Shown here piece by piece: positions 58,228-64,000 of a DNA stretch of 64,000 bases. The notes beneath the pieces were generated by a model. That model did not search any database, had not been told where the DNA came from, and saw only the letters and a list, made by a program, of their open reading frames with translations. Location of the stretch: positions 59,367 through 123,366 of the forward strand of contig NZ_BSSA01000026.1 in assembly GCF_030268885.1 (NCBI RefSeq), in the 5' to 3' direction. The number at the start of each line of letters is the position of its first letter. The stretch's first letter is position 1. Both the position numbers and the translations under genes were made by a program. The stretch comes from Kitasatospora phosalacinea. GTDB taxonomy: Bacteria > Actinomycetota > Actinomycetes > Streptomycetales > Streptomycetaceae.

Positions 58228-59175
58228 TCAGAGCAGCGCGGACAGTCCCGGCGCCGCCGCCAGCAGGGCCGCGCCCAGCGGGGCGGCCAGGGCGGCCAGC
58301 GTCCAGCCGAGCCGGGCCGGGACGGGCAGCCGGGGCTCGCCCAGTAGCAGCCGGTCCACCCGGGCGGGGGACTGCGCCAGCTGGGCCGGCGGGCAGGAGG
58401 CGAACACCTCGCTGTTCAGCTCGGCCAGCGCCAGCGCCGTCGTCACCCGGCCGTGCCGCCGCGCCGCCCGGTCGTCCGCCGCCAGCTCCACCAGCACCGC
58501 GACCTGGTCGCGGAACGCGGAGAACACCCCCACCCCCGGGAAGCCGGTGGCCAGCGCCTGCGCGCACTGCCCCAGCCAGTGGTGCCGGGCCCGGACGTGG
58601 CCGCGCTCGTGGCTCAGCACCGCCGCCAGCTCCCGGTCCGACAACTGCTGCAGCGCCCCCGTGGTCACCACCAGCCGGGCCCGCGGCCCCGGCAGCGACC
58701 AGGCCTGCGGCCGGACGTTCTCCAGCACCACCAGCGGCTCCCGCACCCGGCGCCGACGCGGCAGCAGCGAACTCGGCAACTCCGGCGCCCGACGCACCAG
58801 TTGGGCGTGCCGGTGACCGCGCTCCGCACGCGCCGAGCGGACCTCCCGGGCCAGCGACACCGCCGTCCACACCCCGCCCGCCGCCAGCACCGCCGCCGCC
58901 AGCCGTCCCCAGCCCTCGCGGCCCGCCAGCCCGTACGCCTCCTCCACCCTGGCCGGGGCGTCCGCGAAGACCACGTCCCGCCAGGCGGGCAGGGCGGCCG
59001 CGCTCGCCAGCAGCAGGCTCAGCACGCAGCACAGCAGCACCGCGACCACCAGCATCTGCCACACCAGCAGGGCCAGCACCGGTTCGCGCTCCGGCCAGCG
59101 GGCCCGGGCCAGGCGGCTCGGCGCCACGGTGGCGAGCAGCAGTCCGAGCAGCAGCAGGCTCAGCAGTGCCGTCAT
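58228..59175 (-). CDS. M56-family membrane metallopeptidase
   Basis: A 315-residue membrane protein with hydrophobic helices near residues 1-18, 35-62, 90-110 and at the C-terminus. The zinc site is LSHERGHVRARH (HExxH), with ELAADDRAA downstream supplying the third ligand, as in BlaR1/MecR1. In many actinobacteria this gene follows a BlaI/MecI repressor; none is adjacent here. The 188-base gap 59176-59363 has no gene. Confidence 0.85.
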   Translation of the reverse strand: MTALLSLLLLGLLLATVAPSRLARARWPEREPVLALLVWQMLVVAVLLCCVLSLLLASAAALPAWRDVVFADAPARVEEAYGLAGREGWGRLAAAVLAAGGVWTAVSLAREVRSARAERGHRHAQLVRRAPELPSSLLPRRRRVREPLVVLENVRPQAWSLPGPRARLVVTTGALQQLSDRELAAVLSHERGHVRARHHWLGQCAQALATGFPGVGVFSAFRDQVAVLVELAADDRAARRHGRVTTALALAELNSEVFASCPPAQLAQSPARVDRLLLGEPRLPVPARLGWTLAALAAPLGAALLAAAPGLSALL

Positions 59176-59363
59176 GGCAGGGCTCCCCGGGGGAGGGGTG
59201 AGAGGCGCGGCGGTGCGCCTCCCCCAACCTATGCCGCCACACGTCCGGGCGGAACGCCGGGGCGGGTCCAGTGACCAAGACCACGCCCGGGCGCCGCCCC
59301 CGACGCCCCGTCAGCTCCCGTCGGCGCCCGTCGCCGTCCGTCGGCGGGGGCGCCCGACCGCGT

Positions 59364-59918
59364 TCACATCGACAGCAGCATCGCGAACATCCCGATCCCC
59401 ATCGCCGCCCGGCAGGCCCGCGGCAGCGGCGCCGCCACCGCGCCCCCGCCCACCGCGAGCACCCGGCTGCCCTCCCACAGCGCGTACGCCCCGAAGTACA
59501 CCAGCAGCGCCCCGGTCAGCACCGGCAGCCCGCCCGGCTGGGCGTGGTGCCCGGCGTGCCCGCCCGGGCCGCCGCCCCCGCCCGCCATCGCCAGGGCCAT
59601 GTACGCCATCGCCAGCGCCCCGATCCCGTGGTGCAGCCGGTGCGCCCGCAGCCCCGCCCCGCGCCCGGCCAGCGCGCCGACCAGCAGCACCGCCGCCAGC
59701 AGGGCGTACGGCCACCCCCAGAACACCCCCGGCAGCAGCGCCATCCCGGCCATGCCCAGCCCCATCGCGGCCTCCAGCACGTCCGACTCCCGGCGGGCCC
59801 GGTGGTGCCCGCTGCAGGCCGGGTCGAGGCCCCCGCGGCGGACCCGCCAGCCGCAGTAGCCGCCGCTGCCCGCGGCCAGCGCCGCCAGCAGCCAGTTCAC
59901 CAACGCCGGACCGTGCAC
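59364..59918 (-). CDS. DUF5134 membrane protein
   Basis: A 184-residue membrane protein with about five helices and His-rich loops (GHHRARRES, HAGHHAQ, HRLHHG), resembling DUF5134. Function unknown. GTG 59918 is chosen for the GGGGAGGAAG just upstream; the longer frame to 60134 has a Pro-rich N-terminus. Confidence 0.72.
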   Translation of the reverse strand: MHGPALVNWLLAALAAGSGGYCGWRVRRGGLDPACSGHHRARRESDVLEAAMGLGMAGMALLPGVFWGWPYALLAAVLLVGALAGRGAGLRAHRLHHGIGALAMAYMALAMAGGGGGPGGHAGHHAQPGGLPVLTGALLVYFGAYALWEGSRVLAVGGGAVAAPLPRACRAAMGIGMFAMLLSM

Positions 59919-60265
59919 CGCTTCCTCCCCCGCGCCGGAGCTGCCCGGATGCCGCAGCCCCTCCACGATCACCGACCCCGTCCGGGCGCAGTAGGGCGCG
60001 AACGGGGGCGCACCGAGGCGTGACCGGTCCGGCGCGCACCGTGGGCGCCCCGGTGGCGGGCCGGTGGGCCCCGGGGCATGGTCGGGGCTACCGGGCCTCC
60101 CGGCCCCGTCAGCGGTGGGCCCGTCCGTTTTCATCCACCGCGGCGGGGGCGAGGGGCGGCGGTACTACGAACTGGAGCGACTACCGTCAAACTGGCCTTG
60201 AGCCGGAGAACCTTTCGCATTTAACGTGGTCCTGTCGAAATAACTCCTGTCGAAGTGAGCCTGTG
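59919..60265. promoter_or_regulatory. Divergent promoter region of the DUF6421 operon
   Basis: 347 bases. The last 100 are AT-richer and hold the direct repeat TCCTGTCGAA at 60230-60239 and 60245-60254 (15-base period), just upstream of the DUF6421 start. No gene seen. Confidence 0.5.
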
Positions 60266-61690
60266 ATGCAGAATCTTTCGCCGACGCTCGCGATCGCGGG
60301 CGACGCCCACGCCACGGATCCGGCCGCGGGCCCCGCCGCGAGCCCGGCCGACCACCCGGCCTGGACGCACCTCAAGGGCGCCGTCGAGGCCCTCCGGCCG
60401 CTGCAGTCCAAGGACGGCTCGATCGACCTCGCCGCTGTGCCGCGTTCCACCGTCGACCCGCTGGTCGAGGCCGTGCAGCAGGCCGTCGCCGAACTGGCCC
60501 CGCTCTTCCCGCACGACGCCGACTACCTGGCCGCCGTCCGCGCCGACCTGCGCAAGTGGGCCGACACCGGCTACCGCGAGCCCGACTTCCTCGACTCGCT
60601 GCTGGCCTTCCGCCCGGACGAGCACCGCGTCGACGGCACCGGCCACCTGGTCGTCTTCCCGATGTACACCCAGAACGGCAACCCGGACCGCAACCTGGAA
60701 GCCGTCCTGCTCAAGGTCGTCTGGCCCGACTGGATCGCCGAGCTGGAGCGCACCCGCTTCGACAACCCCGGCTACCTCGGCATCGCCTTCGAGGACTTCA
60801 CCGCCGGGTACGACACCAACTCCGCCGTGCTCTTCCCCGAGACCGTGGCCGTCCGCGAAGCGCCGGAACGTTTCACCTGGGGCGGCATCTTCTGCGACCG
60901 CGAGGCCGCCCGCTTCCGCGCCGTCACCACCAGCGCCGTCCGCCAGCTCGGACTCGACATCCCCGCCGACGCCGCCGACCTGCTCCGCGACCAGGACCGC
61001 ACCCAGCAGACCTTCGTCCTGTGGGACCTCGTCCACGACCGCACCCACAGCCACGGCGACCTGCCCTTCGACCCCTTCATGATCAAACAGCGCAGCCCGT
61101 TCTGGATGTACGGCCTCGAAGAGCTCCGCTGCGACCTCAACACCTTCAAGGAGTCGGTCCGCCTGGAGGCCGAGGGCCACCCGCAGGGCCGCGACGTCCA
61201 GTACGCCATCCTCTTCGACCGGCTGTTCCGCTTCCCGGTCACCGGCGACCGGGTCCGCAACTACGACGGCCTCGGCGGCCAGCTCCTCTTCGCCTACCTG
61301 CACAAGCACGACGCCCTGCGCTGGCGCGACAACCGCCTCACCATCGACTGGGAGCGCGTCGCGGAGGTCACCAACCAGCTCTGCGCCGAGATCGAGACCC
61401 TCTACCGCGAGGGCATCGACCGCCCCAAGACCGCCCACTGGATCGCCGCCTACCAGCTGGTCTCCCGCTACCTCACCCCGCACCCCGCCTCCACCTGGGC
61501 CAAGGGCCCCGAGGCGCTCCCGCTCGACCTCGCCGACGACAAGGCGCTGCGCAAGGCGCTGTGCGACGCCGTCCACCCCGACGAGTTCCCGCTCAGCATG
61601 TTCTACGAGGCCCTGTCCAAGAAGCTCGGCCGCGTCATCGCGGGCACCAAGGGCATCACCGGCACCAGCACCCAGGAGGTCGCCGCGTGA
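60266..61690 (+). CDS. DUF6421 family protein
   Basis: A 474-residue cytoplasmic protein of unknown function. Two conserved-looking segments could bind a metal: LVHDRTHSHG (H257, H261, H263) and, 22 residues later, YGLEELRCDL (E285, E286). The order HxxxHxH then E resembles a metallohydrolase but this is speculation. It begins a three-gene operon; its stop overlaps the SDR start (GTGA). Ribosome site before ATG 60266 is weak; GTG 60263 is possible. Confidence 0.82.
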   Translation: MQNLSPTLAIAGDAHATDPAAGPAASPADHPAWTHLKGAVEALRPLQSKDGSIDLAAVPRSTVDPLVEAVQQAVAELAPLFPHDADYLAAVRADLRKWADTGYREPDFLDSLLAFRPDEHRVDGTGHLVVFPMYTQNGNPDRNLEAVLLKVVWPDWIAELERTRFDNPGYLGIAFEDFTAGYDTNSAVLFPETVAVREAPERFTWGGIFCDREAARFRAVTTSAVRQLGLDIPADAADLLRDQDRTQQTFVLWDLVHDRTHSHGDLPFDPFMIKQRSPFWMYGLEELRCDLNTFKESVRLEAEGHPQGRDVQYAILFDRLFRFPVTGDRVRNYDGLGGQLLFAYLHKHDALRWRDNRLTIDWERVAEVTNQLCAEIETLYREGIDRPKTAHWIAAYQLVSRYLTPHPASTWAKGPEALPLDLADDKALRKALCDAVHPDEFPLSMFYEALSKKLGRVIAGTKGITGTSTQEVAA

Positions 61691-62448
61691 GCGCCACCAC
61701 CGACACCCGCCCCCTCCGCGGCCAGGTCGTCGCCGTCGCCGGAGCCAGCGGCCCGGCCGGACAGGCCACCCTGCGCCGCCTCGCGTACGACGGCGCCACC
61801 GTCATCGGCGCCGACATCGACCAGCACCGCCTGGACGCGGCCCTCACCGCCGTCCGCACCGCGGTCCCCGGCGCGGACGTCCACGGCCAGGTCATCGACC
61901 TGCTCGACCCGCAGGAGGTCCACGACTGGGCCGACCACCTGGAGGCCGAGCACGGCCACGTCGACGGACTGTTCCACCTGGTCGGCGGCTGGCGCGGCAG
62001 CAAGACCTTCTTCGACACCCGCATCGACGACTGGGACTTCCTGCACGACACCGTCGTCCGCACCCTCCAGCACACCTCGCTGGCCTTCCAGCCCGCCCTG
62101 CTCCGCAGCCCCGCCGGGCGCTACGCCATGGTCTCCGCCGCCGCGGCGCACAAGCCCACCGCGGGCGGCGCCGCGTACGCCGCCGCCAAGGCCGCCACCG
62201 AGGCGTGGACCCTCGCGATGGCCGACTCCTTCCGCAAGGAGACCACCGCCCCCGACGGCGACCCCACCGCGGCCGCCGTCATCCTGGTCATCAAGGCCCT
62301 GGTCAGCCCCGAGATGCGGGCCGAGAAGCCCGACGCCAAGTTCGCCGGCTTCACCGACACCGCCGACCTGGCCGCCACCCTGGCGTCCCTCTGGGACCGC
62401 CCCGCAGCAGAACTGAACGGACAGCACCTGTGGCTGACAGCCCGATGA
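61687..62448 (+). CDS. SDR-family oxidoreductase
   Basis: A 253-residue short-chain dehydrogenase. The cofactor motif is modified to AGASGPAG; the active site has Ser in MVSAAA and YAAAK. GTG 61687 overlaps the DUF6421 stop and its own stop overlaps the aldolase start, so all three genes are translationally coupled and their products may act in one pathway or complex. Confidence 0.85.
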   Translation: MSATTDTRPLRGQVVAVAGASGPAGQATLRRLAYDGATVIGADIDQHRLDAALTAVRTAVPGADVHGQVIDLLDPQEVHDWADHLEAEHGHVDGLFHLVGGWRGSKTFFDTRIDDWDFLHDTVVRTLQHTSLAFQPALLRSPAGRYAMVSAAAAHKPTAGGAAYAAAKAATEAWTLAMADSFRKETTAPDGDPTAAAVILVIKALVSPEMRAEKPDAKFAGFTDTADLAATLASLWDRPAAELNGQHLWLTAR

Positions 62449-63530
62449 ACCCCGTCGTCACCGGCCCCACCGACGCCGTGCGGCACCACGACCCCGCCGT
62501 CCGCGGCTTCGCCAGCGACAACTACGCCGGCATCCACCCCGAGGTGCTCGCCGCCATCGCCCTCGCCAACGACGGCCACCAGGTCGCCTACGGCGAGGAC
62601 GCCTACACCGAGCACCTGCAGACCGTCTTCCGCCGCCACTTCGGCGACCGCGCCGAGGCGTACCCCGTCTTCAACGGCACCGGCGCCAACGTCGTCGCCC
62701 TCCAGGCGCTCCTCCCGCGCTGGGGCGCCGTGATCGCCGCCGAGAGCGCCCACATCAACGTCGACGAGTGCGGCGCCCCCGAGAAGCTCGCCGGGATCAA
62801 GATCCACACCGTCCCCACCCCCGACGGCAAGCTCACCCCCGCCCTGATCGACCAGCAGGCCTGGGGCTGGGGCGACGAGCACCGGGCCCAGCCGCTCGCC
62901 GTCTCGATCACCCAGTCCACCGAACTCGGCACCCTCTACACGGTCGACGAGATCCGGGCGATCTGCGAGCACGCCCACGAACGCGGCATGCTCGTCCACA
63001 TGGACGGCTCCCGGCTCGCCAACGCGGCGGCCTCGCTCGGCGTCCCCTTCCGCGAGTTCACCACCGACGCCGGTGTGGACGTCCTCTCCTTCGGCGGCAC
63101 CAAGAACGGCCTGCTGCTCGGCGAGGTCGTGGTCGTCCTCGACCCCGAGAAGGTCCGCAACCTCAAGTACCTGCGCAAGATGTCGATGCAGCTCGCCTCG
63201 AAGATGCGCTTCGTCTCCGTCCAGTTCGAAGCCCTCCTCACCGGCGACCTCTGGCTCCGCAACGCCGGCCACGCCAACGCGATGGCCCGCCGCCTCGAAG
63301 CCGCCGTCCGTGACATCCCCGGCGTCACCGTCGTCCGTCCCGTCCAGGCGAACGCGGTCTTCGCCCTCCTCCCGCGCGAGGTCAGCGAACGCCTGCAGAA
63401 GCGTTACCGCTTCTACTTCTGGGACGAGCACACCGGCGAGGTCCGCTGGATGGCCGCCTTCGACACCACCGAACAGGACATCGACGCCTTCGCCGCCGCC
63501 ATCGCGGAGGAGATGGCCCGCCAGGCCTGA
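62445..63530 (+). CDS. Threonine-aldolase-like PLP lyase
   Basis: A 361-residue fold-type I PLP enzyme of the low-specificity L-threonine aldolase/beta-eliminating lyase family. The cofactor lysine is K220 in SFGGTKNGLL; the ring-stacking His-bearing segment AAESAHINVDECGAPEK and the Asp of LVHMDGSRLANAAA are present. It may cleave threonine to glycine and acetaldehyde, or another beta-hydroxy amino acid. ATG 62445 overlaps the SDR stop; GTG 62430 is an in-frame alternative. Confidence 0.88.
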   Translation: MNPVVTGPTDAVRHHDPAVRGFASDNYAGIHPEVLAAIALANDGHQVAYGEDAYTEHLQTVFRRHFGDRAEAYPVFNGTGANVVALQALLPRWGAVIAAESAHINVDECGAPEKLAGIKIHTVPTPDGKLTPALIDQQAWGWGDEHRAQPLAVSITQSTELGTLYTVDEIRAICEHAHERGMLVHMDGSRLANAAASLGVPFREFTTDAGVDVLSFGGTKNGLLLGEVVVVLDPEKVRNLKYLRKMSMQLASKMRFVSVQFEALLTGDLWLRNAGHANAMARRLEAAVRDIPGVTVVRPVQANAVFALLPREVSERLQKRYRFYFWDEHTGEVRWMAAFDTTEQDIDAFAAAIAEEMARQA

Positions 63531-63547
63531 CCGTCCCTCGCTCTGGA

Positions 63548-63594
63548 CGCCGACCGGCGGCCGGGTGCCGTTTGCATCCGTCCGCCGGTCGGCG
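63548..63594 (+). terminator. Terminator after the DUF6421 operon
   Basis: Perfect 13-base stem (63548-63560 with 63582-63594) and 21-base loop, 18 bases after the aldolase stop. Between it and 63780 I see no gene. Confidence 0.6.
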
Positions 63595-63779
63595 TAGTGT
63601 TGACTGGTCGCTCGGCAGGGAGCACCGGACACGCATCTGTGTGGACGGTCCCGGGGCGGCCAATCCCTTGGAAAACCAGCTAGCTGATCCGTGACGGGTC
63701 GCGTCCTTTTCGCGTCCCCGTTCGTATTTCGGTGTGCGGTTTTCCGGAGATTGCGGCCGATTCGCTTTCCGGAGCGGGG

Positions 63780-64000
63780 GTCGGCTAGAGTTTGAAACGT
63801 CGGACGGGCCGTCAGGGCGCGGAAGGCGAAAGCGAGTCGGGAAAGAGCACGAGCTCGGATCTGATAAGCTGGGAACACGGAAGAACGAAGCGCCCGGAGG
63901 GTCCGCAGGAATGCGGTCCGAAGGAAGCGTCCGTTCCTTGAGAACTCAACAGCGTGCCAAAAGTCAACGCCAGATATGTTGACATCCCCGGCCTCGGCGA
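63780..64000 (+). promoter_or_regulatory. rRNA operon promoter and leader
   Basis: The segment near 63936-63975 (CCTTGAGAACTCAACAGCG, then GCCAAAAGTCAACGCCAGA) is the conserved antitermination leader found before 16S rRNA in Streptomyces. Upstream, TAGAGT (63786-63791) and TGATAAG (63863-63869) are likely -10 elements of tandem rrn promoters. The 16S gene itself would begin past the window. Confidence 0.88.

Noticed and set aside
63531..63780. Possible tRNA near the rRNA leader
   Set aside because: The stem at 63548-63594 folds as a simple hairpin; no T-arm (GGTTCRANNCC) or anticodon arm is visible.

Overview
This window is very GC-rich. Most third codon positions are G or C, GTG and some TTG starts are common, many genes overlap by 4 bases (ATGA/GTGA), and I noticed no in-frame TTA codon in any gene called here. 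The gene families (DUF397/XRE/HATPase set, LAL regulator, gluABCD, malEFG-aglA, Rpf-like protein under a ydaO riboswitch) point to a Streptomyces or Kitasatospora chromosome. I cannot name the species.

Layout. 1-10341: most of a hopanoid operon (hpnD partial, hpnE, prenyl synthase, shc, hpnG, hpnH, dxs, hpnO); the window starts inside hpnD. 10350-15611: small membrane and inhibitor-like proteins, a PAP2 phosphatase, FabG, a regulator made of two fused MarR domains, and an aldo/keto reductase. 15989-19760: a two-gene ABC exporter with complementary defects in its two ATPase halves. 19831-26646: a PEBP protein, a LapA-like protein coupled to a gluABCD amino-acid importer, a spermidine-synthase-like protein, and a short-chain dehydrogenase behind a MerR-type promoter. 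26946-33587: a protein with an NPF-repeat tail, TetR, NUDIX, a secreted small protein, a beta-lactamase-like hydrolase, an NTF2-like protein and two genes with frameshift signs. 33640-37898: a class I terpene synthase divergent from a large LAL-type regulator. 38002-45499: galM, then a maltose/maltodextrin uptake cluster (malE, malF, malG, aglA, malR). 45569-53189: an acyl-CoA synthetase, an orphan VapB-like protein, a c-di-AMP riboswitch with its cell-wall hydrolase, an exported G8/beta-helix protein and a CbiX-like protein. 53538-58151: a DUF397/HATPase/XRE group and an MFS-MarR pair, all near repeats of a TGCACGTGCA-like palindrome. 58228-63530: an M56 peptidase, a DUF5134 protein and a three-gene operon (DUF6421, SDR, threonine-aldolase-like). 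63780-64000: promoter and leader of an rRNA operon whose 16S gene would start beyond the window.

How the genes work together. The first operon supplies DXP and prenyl diphosphate (Dxs, polyprenyl synthase), makes squalene by the HpnCDE route, cyclises it (Shc) and adds and trims the C35 side chain (HpnH, HpnG, HpnO). The mal cluster imports and hydrolyses alpha-glucosides under a LacI-type repressor. The best leads for undescribed biology are the shared palindromes at 53.5, 54.7 and 57.7 kb, the DUF6421 operon, the NPF-repeat protein, the single-chain double MarR, and the terpene synthase/LAL pair. I saw no CRISPR array, transposase, phage gene or tRNA.
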